64,000 nucleotides of DNA from Nocardiopsis dassonvillei subsp. dassonvillei DSM 43111 (GTDB lineage: Bacteria; Actinomycetota; Actinomycetes; Streptosporangiales; Streptosporangiaceae), in NCBI RefSeq assembly GCF_000092985.1, contig NC_014211.1, positions 186,001 through 250,000 on the forward strand. The letters are read 5' to 3'. The translations under genes were made by a program, and so were the position numbers. Under the pieces are notes generated by a model. It had not been told where the DNA came from, ran no database searches, and saw only the letters and a list, made by a program, of their open reading frames with translations. Positions 28,483-37,935 of this stretch are shown in pieces. Positions within the stretch are counted from its first letter, which is position 1. Every line of letters begins with the position of its first letter.

Positions 28483-29538
28483 TCAGTCCGCGGATTCGGG
28501 CCGGGCGGGTCCCCCGGGGAGCGGATCCCCGGGCTGTCCGAGTTCGCGCCGCCGCTGTTCGTCGTGGGTCCGGTCCTGTTCCCCGACCTCTTCCCCGACC
28601 TCTTCCCCGACCTGCTCCGCGGCCTGTTCCCCACCCCGGGAGGAGGCGCGTGACCGGGGCCGGGAACAGGCGTCGCGGACCTGGTCGACGACGAACGCGC
28701 ACAGCGCCAGCCACACCAGCGCGAAGCCCAGCCAGCGTGCGGGCGGCATCTCCTCGCCCTGCACCAGCCAGCCGACGAAGAACATGATGACCGGGGCGAT
28801 GTACTGGAGGATGCCGATGACGCTCAGGGGGACCTGGCGCGCGGCCACGCCGAACAGCAGCAGCGGCAGGGCGGTCACGAAACCGCTGCCGACCAGCAGG
28901 GCGGTGTGGCCCGGGGACACGGAGAACATGGTTCCCGCGCCGGTGGCCTCCAGGTGGACCACGAAGCCCAGCGCGGGCAGGAACATCACCATGGTCTCGA
29001 CGGTCAGGCTCCGCACGCCGTCCAGGTCCACGTACTTCTTCACCGCGCCGTAGGCGGCGAAGGTGGCGGCCATGAGCAGCGCCAGCCACGGGGTCACGCC
29101 GTAGGCGACGGTCATCACGGCCACGGCCAGGACGCCCAGGCCGACCGCCGCCCACTGGAGGGCCCGCAGCCGTTCGGAGAACAGCAGCACCCCCAGACAC
29201 ACCGACATCAGCGGGTTGATGAAGTACGCGAGCGAGGCCTGGAGCGTCTGCTCGATGGAGACCGCGTAGATGAACCCCCACCAGTTGACGGAGATCAGCA
29301 CCGCCGCTGCGGCCACCGGCAGCAGGCGGCGCGGGCTGCGCAGCACCGAGGGGAACCAGGACCAGCCCCGGCGGGTGACCAGGATGACGACGCACATCGC
29401 GAGCAGGGCCCACACCATGCGGTGGGCGAGGATCTCGCTGGGTTCGGAGGAGGAGAGGAGCGGCCAGTACAGGGCCGCCACACCCCAGAGGAGGAAGGCG
29501 GTCGCCCCGAGGACGACGCCACGCTTGGATTCCGGCAC
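28483..29538 (-). CDS. rarD: RarD-type EamA-family transporter
   Basis: A 351-aa inner-membrane protein with about ten helices (EamA/DMT superfamily). RarD marks: [62 protein letters not shown]. Substrate is unknown. The C-terminal ~50 residues are a charged tail with a short repeat ([10 protein letters not shown]) encoded by a 12-bp tandem repeat. The GTG at 29538 is chosen since a TACCAT -10 on the minus strand lies 7 bases upstream (leaderless); the much longer open frame upstream is not real. Divergent from msrA. Confidence 0.85.
   Translation of the reverse strand: MPESKRGVVLGATAFLLWGVAALYWPLLSSSEPSEILAHRMVWALLAMCVVILVTRRGWSWFPSVLRSPRRLLPVAAAAVLISVNWWGFIYAVSIEQTLQASLAYFINPLMSVCLGVLLFSERLRALQWAAVGLGVLAVAVMTVAYGVTPWLALLMAATFAAYGAVKKYVDLDGVRSLTVETMVMFLPALGFVVHLEATGAGTMFSVSPGHTALLVGSGFVTALPLLLFGVAARQVPLSVIGILQYIAPVIMFFVGWLVQGEEMPPARWLGFALVWLALCAFVVDQVRDACSRPRSRASSRGGEQAAEQVGEEVGEEVGEQDRTHDEQRRRELGQPGDPLPGGPARPESAD
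28579..28614. repeat. Three copies of a 12-bp tandem repeat
   Basis: TTCCCCGACCTC is repeated at 28579, 28591 and 28603 (last base differs in the third copy). It lies in frame in the rarD C-terminal tail, adding four residues per copy, so copy number could vary without breaking the gene. Confidence 0.8.
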
Positions 29539-29545
29539 GTCAGCA

Positions 29546-29551
29546 ATGGTA
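29546..29551 (-). promoter_or_regulatory. -10 element of leaderless rarD
   Basis: TACCAT on the minus strand ends 7 bases before the rarD GTG. AAGACA lies 17 bases further upstream as a possible -35. Confidence 0.5.
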
Positions 29552-29648
29552 GGACGAATTGTCCGGAGTGTCTTCACCGCGGAAGCGGGCGCGCGCCGCG
29601 TCCGTCCACGGGTCCGATCGCGCCCGTGCGCCGGGCCGGGCCCGTGGA

Positions 29649-29654
29649 TACCCT
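29649..29654 (+). promoter_or_regulatory. -10 element of leaderless msrA
   Basis: TACCCT ends 7 bases before the msrA ATG at 29662; no ribosome site is present. With the rarD promoter it forms a compact divergent control region. Confidence 0.5.
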
Positions 29655-29661
29655 GGAAAAC

Positions 29662-30324
<663 letters not shown>

Positions 30325-30391
30325 GCGGGAGATCCTCTCGGGACCGCGTCGGGGTGGCGGGGCCGCTCGGAGGTGCCCAGCGGGCGTGAGG

Positions 30392-30433
30392 GCCCCGGCC
30401 GCCCCGCGCGCCCGCTGTCGGCGGGGCCGGGGC
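30392..30433. terminator. GC-rich inverted repeat between convergent genes
   Basis: GCCCCGGCC (30392-30400) pairs with GGCCGGGGC (30425-30433) around a 24-base GC-rich loop. It lies between the ends of msrA and the ABC permease gene. No T run; probably a weak two-way terminator. Confidence 0.35.
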
Positions 30434-30449
30434 GGCGCGAGCCCTTCCG

Positions 30450-31289
30450 CTACTTCACCGCGCCCGCCGACAGCCCGGACACGAGGTAGCGCTGCACCAG
30501 CATGAAGGCCACGACCACCGGCAGGGAGACGGTCACCGACGCGGCCAGCAGCTCGTTCCACAGGGTGTCGGTCTGGCTGGTGTAGAGCTCCAGCCCGATG
30601 GAGAGGGTGCGGGTCTCGGTGTCGGTGAGCACCGAGGCGAACAGCACCTCCCCCCAGGCGGTGATGAACGCGAACACCCCGACGGCGAGGATGCCCGGGC
30701 GGGCCACGGGGAGGATGACCCGCACCAGGGCGCCGATCCTGCCGGTGCCGTCGATCATCGCCGCCTCCTCCAGGCCCTCGGGGATGGCGCTGAAGTACCC
30801 GGCCAGCATCCAGATCGAGAACGGCAGGGCGAAGGTCAGATAGGTGATGATCAGCCCGGTGTAGGAGCCGGTGAACTCGATGCCGGTGAGGTCCTCCAGC
30901 CGCACGAAGATCAGGAAGAGCGGCAGCAGGAACAGGATGCCGGGGAACATCTGCGTCGAGAGCACCGTCATGCTGAACAGCCGCCTGCCGCGAAAGCGCA
31001 GCCGTGACAGCGGATAGGCGGCCAGCACCGCCACCACCAGTGCCAGGGCCGTCGCCGTGGTCGTGACGATCAGGCTGTTGGTGAGGTAGCGGGCCAACGG
31101 GATCGTCGTCCACATGTCCACGTACGGCTGGAGGGTGACGCGGTCCGGAAGCCAGGTGAACATCCCCCGGACGTTCTCCAGCGGCTTCACCGAGGTCACC
31201 ACCAGCACGTACAGGGGCAGCACCGTGAACACGGTGAGGAAGGTCAGGACGATCCGCCGGAACCAGCGGAACCCGCGTGTCTCATGCAT
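30450..31289 (-). CDS. Sugar ABC transporter permease (MalG-like)
   Basis: A 279-aa inner-membrane permease with six predicted helices, of the carbohydrate-uptake CUT1 class. The EAA loop that contacts the ATPase is seen as EGLEEAAMIDGTGRIGALVRVILPVARPGI, about 90 residues from the C-terminus. It starts inside the last 8 bases of the upstream permease gene. Together with that permease and the binding protein it forms an importer; substrate unknown. The operon has no ATPase gene, so a shared ATPase (as MsiK in Streptomyces) is inferred. Confidence 0.92.
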   Translation of the reverse strand: MHETRGFRWFRRIVLTFLTVFTVLPLYVLVVTSVKPLENVRGMFTWLPDRVTLQPYVDMWTTIPLARYLTNSLIVTTTATALALVVAVLAAYPLSRLRFRGRRLFSMTVLSTQMFPGILFLLPLFLIFVRLEDLTGIEFTGSYTGLIITYLTFALPFSIWMLAGYFSAIPEGLEEAAMIDGTGRIGALVRVILPVARPGILAVGVFAFITAWGEVLFASVLTDTETRTLSIGLELYTSQTDTLWNELLAASVTVSLPVVVAFMLVQRYLVSGLSAGAVK

Positions 31290-32274
31290 TGCCGCTCCCC
31301 TTGGGCAGCACCAGTCGGACGTAGACCGCCGACGCGATGACCAGCGCGACGAGCAGCAGCACGCTCATCGCGGCGCCCAGGCCGAAGTTCCAGTTGACGA
31401 AGGAGTGCTCGTAGATTAGCGGTGAGATCAGCCGCGCGCTCTCGGGCGAGGTGTCGCCGAAGAGCAGGAAGGGGATGTTGAACTCGTTGAACGTCCACAA
31501 CGTCATGACGAGCAGCACGACCGCGTTCGCCGGGCGCACCATGGGCAGCGTGATGCCGGTGAACCGCCTCCAGGTCGAGGCGCCGTCGATGGCCGCGGCC
31601 TCGTACATGTCCTCGGGGATGCTCTGCAACGCCGCCAGCAGCATCAGGAACGCGAACGGCCACAGCCGCCACACCGACACGATCACCAGCACCCAGAAGG
31701 CGTTCTCACCGATGAGCCAGAACGGGCGCTCGTCCAGCAGACCCAGATCCTCCACGAGCACCCGGTTGACCATGCCGTCGCGCTGGTTGAACATGAACGC
31801 CCAGATGATCGCGGCGACGTAGACCGGCAGGGCGTAGGGCACGAGGAACAGCGTGCGCAGCACGCCGCGTCCCCGGAACTTCGTGTTCAACGCGACGGCG
31901 GCGGCCATCCCCAGCACCCACGACACCCCCACCACCAGCACGGTGTAGACGGTGGTGCGGAACAGGCTCTCGAACAGGGCGCTGCCCAGGGCGTTTCCGG
32001 GGTCGAGACCGCGGACGAAGTTCTCCAGGCCGACCAGCGGCGCCGTCGTCCAGCGCCGGATGGTCAGCTGCGTCAGCGAGGTGAACGCGATGTAGATCCC
32101 CAGGGCCATGGGGACGATATGGACCAGCAGCTCCAGTACCGCCGCGGGCAGCACCATGCCGTAGGGCAGGAACCACCCCGGGCGGCGCGGACGCCGCCTG
32201 CCCGGTTCCTCCACGGGGCCGGTCCGGGGCGGGGCCTCGACGGCGCCGGGCCCCTGTTCTTCTGTAGTCGACAT
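31282..32274 (-). CDS. Sugar ABC transporter permease (MalF-like)
   Basis: A 330-aa permease with a Pro-rich cytoplasmic N-terminus and about six helices; EAA loop DMYEAAAIDGASTWRRFTGITLPMVRPA. ATG at 32274 has GGAGG 6 bases upstream. It follows the binding-protein gene by 62 bases that hold a strong hairpin, and overlaps the next permease by 8 bases. Partner of the MalG-like permease in a CUT1-type importer. Confidence 0.92.
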   Translation of the reverse strand: MSTTEEQGPGAVEAPPRTGPVEEPGRRRPRRPGWFLPYGMVLPAAVLELLVHIVPMALGIYIAFTSLTQLTIRRWTTAPLVGLENFVRGLDPGNALGSALFESLFRTTVYTVLVVGVSWVLGMAAAVALNTKFRGRGVLRTLFLVPYALPVYVAAIIWAFMFNQRDGMVNRVLVEDLGLLDERPFWLIGENAFWVLVIVSVWRLWPFAFLMLLAALQSIPEDMYEAAAIDGASTWRRFTGITLPMVRPANAVVLLVMTLWTFNEFNIPFLLFGDTSPESARLISPLIYEHSFVNWNFGLGAAMSVLLLVALVIASAVYVRLVLPKGSGNA

Positions 32275-32291
32275 CTAGCGCCTCCATCAGA

Positions 32292-32322
32292 CGGCCGCCC
32301 CGCCGCGGGGGCGGGGCGGCCG
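32292..32322 (-). terminator. Hairpin between binding-protein and permease genes
   Basis: CGGCCGCCCCGCC (32292-32304) pairs perfectly with GGCGGGGCGGCCG (32310-32322). Such hairpins after the binding-protein gene commonly stabilise its message or stop part of the transcripts, so the binding protein outnumbers the permeases. No T run. Confidence 0.5.
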
Positions 32323-32336
32323 AAGGGCCGCACCGC

Positions 32337-33653
32337 CTAGTTCGCGGCGTCCATCTGGGTCTCGGCCGCCTCCATGGCCTGGCGGACGTCGGCCTCGGTG
32401 ACCTCGTCTCCGGTCGCCACCCGGGCGAAGAGCCCGCCGATCGCCTCGCCGAGCACCGTCTCCATCTGGCCCTCCTCGGGGATCAGCGGCATCGGAGCGG
32501 AGTGCTCGGTCAGGATCGTGCGGAAGGTCTCCATGGACTCGCTCCGCAGCTCCTCGCTGTCGTAGGCCTCGGTGGCCACCGGCAGCGTCTGGAACTCCTG
32601 GGACAGGTACACCTGCTCCTCCGGGCTGGTCAGGTGCTCGACCAGCCGCAGAGCGCCCTCCTTGTCGTCGGTGTCGTTGAAGACGCTGATGTTGATCCCG
32701 GCCGCGTGGCTCTGGATGGGCTCGCCCGGCAGCGGGTCGAGCATCGGCACCTGGGCGACCTCGTAGTCCTCGAAACCGCGGGCGGCCATGCTGGTGCGGG
32801 CGCTGCCCTGCACGATGATCATGGCCGCGCGCCCGTCGACGAAGTCGCTGATGCCCTGGGTTCCGTCGCTGAACTCGGCGCTGCTGGGGTCGACGACCTC
32901 CTCCACGGCCATCAGGTCCACCCACTGCTTGACCGCGGCGACCTGCTCGTCGGAGGAGAAGGAGGGCCCGTCCTCGCCCCACAGCCGTCCGCCCTGCTGC
33001 TGGCCGAGGATGAAGGCCATGTGGGAGTTCTGCCGCTCGTTGCCGCCCTCCAGCACGAACCCGTACTGGTCGACGTCGCCGTCGTCGTCGGTGTCCCTGG
33101 TCAGCTCGTCCGCGGTGTCGACGAACTCGTCCCAGGTCGCGGGCGGTTCCTCGATGCCCGCCTCCTCGAACATGGTGGGGTTGTAGAACAGCGCGTAGGA
33201 CAGCCCGTAGAGCGGCACCGACGTCGGCGTCTGGCCCTCGGCGCCGCCGGTGGCGAAGCTGGTGCCGACGAAGCGCCCCTCGCCGCCCACCGCCTCCAGG
33301 TCCGCGCCCTCGTAGGGCACGAAGGCGCCGGTCTCCTGGAGGCTGGCCGCCCAGGTGTTGCCGATGTTGAGCACGTCGGGGCCGTCGCCGCTGCTCACCG
33401 CGGTGAGGATGCGGTTGTACAGCTCGCTCCAGGGGATGACCTCCAGCTCGACCTCCACCCCGGTCTCCTCGGTGAAGCGGTCCAGCACGGGCTGGAGGAC
33501 CTCCCGGTCCTCCTCCACGCTCGCTCCCTGGTTGCTGGCCCAGTAGGTCAGCGTCTGGTCACCGGAATCCTCGCCGGAACCGCAGCCGGTCAGTGCCGCG
33601 GCCAGTACCAGCGCCGTCGAGGCGGACAGGAGTGCTGTGGGGGGTGTCTTCAC
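32337..33653 (-). CDS. Sugar ABC transporter substrate-binding lipoprotein
   Basis: A 438-aa extracellular solute-binding protein (family 1). The GTG at 33653 gives a compact lipoprotein signal (VKTPPTALLSASTALVLAAALTGC) with lipobox LTGC and has GGAGA upstream; the ATG at 33680 has no ribosome site. The body carries typical SBP features: TLTYWASNQGAS near the mature N-terminus, TGVEVELEVIPWSELYNRILTAVSSGDGPDVLNIGNTWA, and a C-terminal AMEAAETQMDAAN. Captures a sugar or oligosaccharide of unknown type for the two permeases. Preceded by a LacI operator. Confidence 0.9.
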   Translation of the reverse strand: MKTPPTALLSASTALVLAAALTGCGSGEDSGDQTLTYWASNQGASVEEDREVLQPVLDRFTEETGVEVELEVIPWSELYNRILTAVSSGDGPDVLNIGNTWAASLQETGAFVPYEGADLEAVGGEGRFVGTSFATGGAEGQTPTSVPLYGLSYALFYNPTMFEEAGIEEPPATWDEFVDTADELTRDTDDDGDVDQYGFVLEGGNERQNSHMAFILGQQQGGRLWGEDGPSFSSDEQVAAVKQWVDLMAVEEVVDPSSAEFSDGTQGISDFVDGRAAMIIVQGSARTSMAARGFEDYEVAQVPMLDPLPGEPIQSHAAGINISVFNDTDDKEGALRLVEHLTSPEEQVYLSQEFQTLPVATEAYDSEELRSESMETFRTILTEHSAPMPLIPEEGQMETVLGEAIGGLFARVATGDEVTEADVRQAMEAAETQMDAAN

Positions 33654-33800
33654 GGCCGTCTCCGTTTCTCTGTAGGCCATGTGAGCCCGTCGTCAGCGTC
33701 GGCGGTGACGGAGCGGGCGGATCGGACGCGCCCGTCGGTCCGTGGGCGGGAGCGTCGGGAACCGTGGGCCACGACCGTCGCTCTGCGTGACCTGATGATT

Positions 33801-33818
33801 AGGTAAACCGGTTTACCT
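33801..33818. promoter_or_regulatory. LacI-family operator
   Basis: AGGTAAACCGGTTTACCT is a perfect 18-bp palindrome with the central CG of LacI/CcpA-type operators. It lies between the end of the LacI-type gene and the start of the transporter operon, where it would overlap the operon promoter. The neighbouring LacI-type protein is the obvious binder. Confidence 0.8.
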
Positions 33819-33869
33819 CGGAAGTGTAGGCGAGATCACAGGAAGGCAGGAGGGGCAGTTGTGGAACCG

Positions 33870-34922
33870 TTACAAGCCTTGGATCGGCTGTCCGGACGAC
33901 TTCCTCGGGCGGAGCTCACCGACGAGCACGGTCGACAGCGGCGGCTCCTGCCCCTTGAGCATGTCCAGCAGGATGCGGGCCCCGACACTGCCCAGCGCGC
34001 GGTGCCTGTTGCGGACGGTCGTCAGCGGCGGTGTGACGAACGAGGCCAGGGGGATGTCGTCGAACCCGGCCACCGCCATGTCGTCGGGGACGGTCAGACC
34101 CGCCTCCCCCAGCACGGAGTAACCGCCTATGGCCATGAGGTCGCTGCCGTAGAAGACGGCGGTGGGGCGTTCGGCGGCGGGCCTGGCGAGGATGCGCTCC
34201 GTGGCCCGGGCCCCGCCCTCGATGGTGTAGCCGCCGTGCTCCTCCACGGGCCCCGGCTCCAGGCCGAACTCGCGCACGGCCTCCTCCCAGTGGCGCCGGC
34301 GCTGGTGCGCGTGCAGCATGTGGGGGTCGCCCTGGACGTGGGCGATGCGCCGGTGCCCCGCCTCGGCGAAGCAGCGCACCAGACCGCGGATCGCCTCCCT
34401 GGAGTCGTTGGTGACGGTGGGGAAGTCGGAGGAGCCCTCGGGCGCGCCCACCACCACGGCGGGCGCGCCCAGGCGGCGCAGCATCGCGGGACGGCCGTCG
34501 TCCGTCCGCAGGTCGGTGACCAGGAAGCCGTCGACGAAGTGGTCGTTGAACAGCCGCTCGTAGGTGGCGGCCTCGGTCCGCTCGTCGGGTACGAAGCGGA
34601 TGACGGTGGCGTGCTCCTCGCCGGAGAGCACCGACTCGATACCGGACAGGAACGAGGGGAAGAACGCGTCGAAGTCGAGGATCTCGGGGGAGCGGCGCAC
34701 GATCAGTCCGATGGTGCCCAGCGACTTGCCGTTGAGCGCGCGTGCGGCGTAACTCGGGTTCCAGCCCAGTTCGACCGCCGCCTGGCGGATGCGTTCACGG
34801 GTGCTGGCACTGGTGCCGGTACCGGTGTTCAACGCCCGGGACACGGCGCCCTTGCTCACACCCGCCCGGCGGGCGACGTCGCTGATCGTGGGGCGCTTGC
34901 GACCCGTGTTCCCGGTTGCCAT
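33870..34922 (-). CDS. LacI-family transcriptional regulator
   Basis: A 350-aa repressor. The N-terminal helix-turn-helix reads RPTISDVARRAGVSKGAVSRALN, followed by the hinge helix region (NPSYAARALNGKS) and a periplasmic-binding-protein-like ligand domain (TIGLIVRRS, VAGFDDIPLASFVTPPLTTV). It most likely represses the downstream sugar importer through the palindrome at 33801-33818 and releases it on binding the sugar. ATG at 34922 is 7 bases after a TACCAT -10 (leaderless), so the open frame beyond it is ignored. Confidence 0.93.
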   Translation of the reverse strand: MATGNTGRKRPTISDVARRAGVSKGAVSRALNTGTGTSASTRERIRQAAVELGWNPSYAARALNGKSLGTIGLIVRRSPEILDFDAFFPSFLSGIESVLSGEEHATVIRFVPDERTEAATYERLFNDHFVDGFLVTDLRTDDGRPAMLRRLGAPAVVVGAPEGSSDFPTVTNDSREAIRGLVRCFAEAGHRRIAHVQGDPHMLHAHQRRRHWEEAVREFGLEPGPVEEHGGYTIEGGARATERILARPAAERPTAVFYGSDLMAIGGYSVLGEAGLTVPDDMAVAGFDDIPLASFVTPPLTTVRNRHRALGSVGARILLDMLKGQEPPLSTVLVGELRPRKSSGQPIQGL

Positions 34923-34929
34923 GGTGACG

Positions 34930-34935
34930 ATGGTA
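34930..34935 (-). promoter_or_regulatory. -10 element of the leaderless lacI-type gene
   Basis: TACCAT on the minus strand, 7 bases before ATG 34922. Same sequence and spacing as the rarD promoter. Confidence 0.5.
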
Positions 34936-35163
34936 GTCCGCCGGGCTTCGGGGCCCGCGCCGCTAACGCCTGCTACCGCGGCCTCGGAGCGTTCCGGTAC
35001 CGGGACGTGCTCCGGGGAGCGGTGCGGCCCCGCGACCGCGCCGAACGGCCAGGTCCGCCCGGCACGCGGCCTTCCTCGCACGCGGTCTCCCGGCACGCGG
35101 CCTTCCGACAGGTGGCCTCCCGGGGAAGAGCACTTCCCGGAAGCCGCCGGAGGCCGTCCGTAC

Positions 35164-35169
35164 TAGGGT
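35164..35169 (+). promoter_or_regulatory. -10 element of the HNH restriction gene
   Basis: TAGGGT ends 8 bases before ATG 35178; no ribosome site is visible, so translation is probably leaderless. Confidence 0.4.
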
Positions 35170-35177
35170 GTGCCGGT

Positions 35178-36050
35178 ATGGACTGGACCCAGCGGCTCGG
35201 CTCCGTCAAGCGGTGGACCCGTGCCGGGGTTCGCGCCCCCCACAAGCCCCTCCTGCTGCTGTACGTGCTCGCGCACCACCAGCGGAACGGCAACGCGCCC
35301 ATCGTCTACAGCGAGGCCGAGGCCCGGCTCGCGCGACTCCTGCGGGAGTTCGGCCCGGCGAAACCCACCAACCCCGGCTACCCCTTCCACCACCTGGAGA
35401 CCGACGGGTTCTGGCGGGTCACCACGGTGGACGGCGAGGGGTCCCCGGGCTCGGCGGTGACCCTGCTGCGGGAGAAGGAGGCGCGGGGCAGGCTGGATCC
35501 CGACCTGGACGCGGCCCTGAGCGACGACCCCGGCCTGGCCGCCCGCATCGCCCGCCGTCTGCTCGACGACAACTTCGCCCCCTCGCTGCACGAGGGCATC
35601 ATCGCCCTCACCGGACTCCGCGTGGGCCAGGGGCCGGTCCCCGCGCCGGGGGAGGGCGGCGTCCGCGACCCCCGGTTCCGGGAGACCGTGCTGACCGCCT
35701 ACGAGCACCGGTGCGCGTTCTGCGGCTACGAGGGGCGGCTGGACGGCGTGTCGGTCGGGCTGGAGGCCGCCCACATCCGCTGGTGGTCGTACGACGGCCC
35801 CAACGACCTGGACAACGGCCTGTGCCTGTGCCCGACGCACCACCTGCTGTTCGACCGCGGCGTCCTCGGGCTCACCGGCGAACTCACCGTCGCGGTGTCC
35901 CCGCGCTTCGAGGCCCGCTCCCCCGCGGCCGAGACGGTCGTCCTCTCCCTCGCCGGACGCGACCTCGTCCGCCCGGCTCCGGGAAGCCCCGCCGTCGAAC
36001 CCGCCCATGTCGCCTGGCACTCCAAGCAGGTCTTCCGCGTCGCCGCCTGA
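35178..36050 (+). CDS. Sulfur-modified-DNA-binding HNH restriction endonuclease
   Basis: A 290-aa protein with two parts. Residues 1-150 (WTRAGVRAPHKPLLLLYVL, NPGYPFHHLETDGFWRV) look like the sulfur-binding domain that recognises phosphorothioate DNA in ScoMcrA/SprMcrA. The C-terminal half is an HNH nuclease: YEHRCAFCGYEG, AAHIRWWSYDGPNDLDNGLCLCPTHHLLFDRG, with zinc Cys pairs and catalytic His. Such type IV enzymes cut incoming DNA that carries sulfur marks. Only this gene of any such system is present here, with no dnd modification genes in the window, as expected for type IV. Length agrees with the SBD-HNH family. Confidence 0.88.
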   Translation: MDWTQRLGSVKRWTRAGVRAPHKPLLLLYVLAHHQRNGNAPIVYSEAEARLARLLREFGPAKPTNPGYPFHHLETDGFWRVTTVDGEGSPGSAVTLLREKEARGRLDPDLDAALSDDPGLAARIARRLLDDNFAPSLHEGIIALTGLRVGQGPVPAPGEGGVRDPRFRETVLTAYEHRCAFCGYEGRLDGVSVGLEAAHIRWWSYDGPNDLDNGLCLCPTHHLLFDRGVLGLTGELTVAVSPRFEARSPAAETVVLSLAGRDLVRPAPGSPAVEPAHVAWHSKQVFRVAA

Positions 36051-36123
36051 GGACCGCCGCCCCGACCGGCGCGTTCCGACCCCCGTGGCCCCCCTCTCCG
36101 AGCGCCTCGGAACGGGCTGGGAC

Positions 36124-36162
36124 GTGACCCGGGTCACGCGCGTGTCAGGATTGTGTTAACAC
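36124..36162. promoter_or_regulatory. Two palindromes upstream of the two-component operon
   Basis: GTGACCCGGGTCAC (36124-36137, perfect 14 bp) and GTGTTAACAC (36153-36162, perfect 10 bp) lie about 100 bases before the kinase gene. They may be binding sites of the neighbouring response regulator or of another factor. Confidence 0.35.
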
Positions 36163-36258
36163 CCGCGTCACGTTCGGTCGTATTGTTCGTGCAACGCCCA
36201 CCTGCGGGTTCGCCCGGCCGGGGCTTCCGCGTCCCCCGCCACGGCGCCTGGAGAACAC

Positions 36259-37935
36259 ATGATCACGTACCCCGCGCGCTTTCGACTGTCGCTCACCGGC
36301 TCCCTGTTCATCGGCTACGTGCTCCTGCTGGCACTGGCCCTGGCCGCCGTGGGCGCGCTGTGGGCCGTCCACATGGACCGGGCCACCGACCGCCACTACG
36401 CCGAGCGGGTCCTGAGCCTGGCCCGGTCCGTGGCCGTCATGCCCGAGGTCGTCACGGGCCTGCAGTCCGCCGACCCGGCGGCCGAACTCGCCCCCCTGGC
36501 CGACCGGATCGACTCCGCCACCAGCACCGAGTTCGTGGTCATCGCCTCCCCGGAGGGGATCCGCTACTCGCACCCCGACGACGAACTCATCGGCCGCACC
36601 GTGTCCACCCCGCCCGGACCCGCCGCGCAGGGGCGGGAGTGGGCCGGCGTGCAGGAGGGGACGCGGGGACGCACCGTGCGCGCCAAGGTCCCGGTGTTCT
36701 CCGGCGGCGGCTCGGTCAACGGCGGCGACGCGCGCGGCGAGGTGGTCGGCTACGTCTCCCTGGGCATCCTCGCCTCCAGCGCCGCCACCGAGGCCAGGGC
36801 CGCGGTCCCCGCCATACTGGGCACGGTGGCCGTGGTGCTGGTCCTGGGCGTGGCCGGCGCGTGGGCACTCTCCCGCCAGGTCCGCACCAAGACCCACGGA
36901 CTCGAACCCGCCGACATCACCTCCCTGCTGGAGAGCCGCGAGGCCCTGCTGTACGCGGTCCGCGAGGGCGTGCTCGCCGTGGACGGCTCGGGCCGCCTCG
37001 TCCTGGCCAACCCGCCCGTCCGGGAGATGCTCGGCCTGCCCGAGGACGCCGAGGGCCGGGGCCTGGACGAACTCGGCCTGTCCGAGCGCGTCCGCGATAT
37101 CGTCTCCGGCGCCGACCCCGGCGACGACCGCCTCCTCCTGGCGGGGCACCGCATCCTGGTCGCCAACCGGATGCCGGTCCACGTGCGCGGCCAGGACGCC
37201 GGGGCGGTCGTCACCTTCCGCGACCGCACCGAACTGGACCGGCTCACCGGCGAGCTCGACGGCGCGCGCACGGTCACCCGCGGCCTGCGCGCCCAGACCC
37301 ACGAGTTCGCCAACCGGGTGCATACCATCGCCGGAATGCTCGAACTCGGCGCCCACGAGGAGGCCCGCGCCTACCTCGCCGACCTGTCCGCGACGCACAG
37401 CCGCACCAGCGCGGACATCTCCCGGCACGTCGGCGACTCCGCGCTGGCCGCGCTGACCATCGCCAAGTCCGCGCAGGCCTCCGAGCTGGGTGTGGACCTG
37501 CGGCTGTCCCCCCTCACCAGCGTCCCCGCGCTGGACAGGGAGGTGCGCTCCGACGCGCTGCTCGTCCTCGGCAACCTGGTCGACAACGCGCTCGACGCGG
37601 TGGCCTCGGCCCCGCACGGCTGGGTGGAGCTGATGGTGCGGCTGCACCGGGCCGAGGGCACCGACCTGCCCCACGACCTGCTGGAGATCCGGGTGACCGA
37701 CTCCGGACACGGGGTGGCCGACGACGTGGCGGAGGAGATCTTCCGGCTCGGGTTCACCACCAAGGCGTCCCGGGACGGCGGCACGCGCGGGCTGGGCCTG
37801 GCGCTGGTCAAGCAGGTCTGCGAGGGAAGAGGGGGAAGCGTGGAGATGGAGGCGCCCGACGCCGACGAGGGCGCGGTGTTCACCGCCTGCCTGCCCCTGC
37901 CGGGGGCGCGGGCGCCGCAGGGGGCGGCCCGATGA
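36259..37935 (+). CDS. CitA/DcuS-type sensor histidine kinase
   Basis: A 558-aa membrane kinase. Helix 1 is at ~15-37, then an extracytoplasmic sensor domain (~38-175) of the CitA/DcuS Cache type, helix 2 at ~180-200, a PAS domain (~225-325), and the kinase core. The phosphoacceptor His is in RAQTHEFANRVHTIAGML (near residue 349), as in CitA/DcuS. ATP-binding boxes: LGNLVDNALDA (N), TDSGHGVADD (G1), GTRGLGLALVKQ (G2). It probably senses a di- or tricarboxylate; no transporter for one is adjacent. ATG at 36259 has GGAGA upstream. Overlaps the response regulator gene by 4 bases. Confidence 0.92.
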   Translation: MITYPARFRLSLTGSLFIGYVLLLALALAAVGALWAVHMDRATDRHYAERVLSLARSVAVMPEVVTGLQSADPAAELAPLADRIDSATSTEFVVIASPEGIRYSHPDDELIGRTVSTPPGPAAQGREWAGVQEGTRGRTVRAKVPVFSGGGSVNGGDARGEVVGYVSLGILASSAATEARAAVPAILGTVAVVLVLGVAGAWALSRQVRTKTHGLEPADITSLLESREALLYAVREGVLAVDGSGRLVLANPPVREMLGLPEDAEGRGLDELGLSERVRDIVSGADPGDDRLLLAGHRILVANRMPVHVRGQDAGAVVTFRDRTELDRLTGELDGARTVTRGLRAQTHEFANRVHTIAGMLELGAHEEARAYLADLSATHSRTSADISRHVGDSALAALTIAKSAQASELGVDLRLSPLTSVPALDREVRSDALLVLGNLVDNALDAVASAPHGWVELMVRLHRAEGTDLPHDLLEIRVTDSGHGVADDVAEEIFRLGFTTKASRDGGTRGLGLALVKQVCEGRGGSVEMEAPDADEGAVFTACLPLPGARAPQGAAR

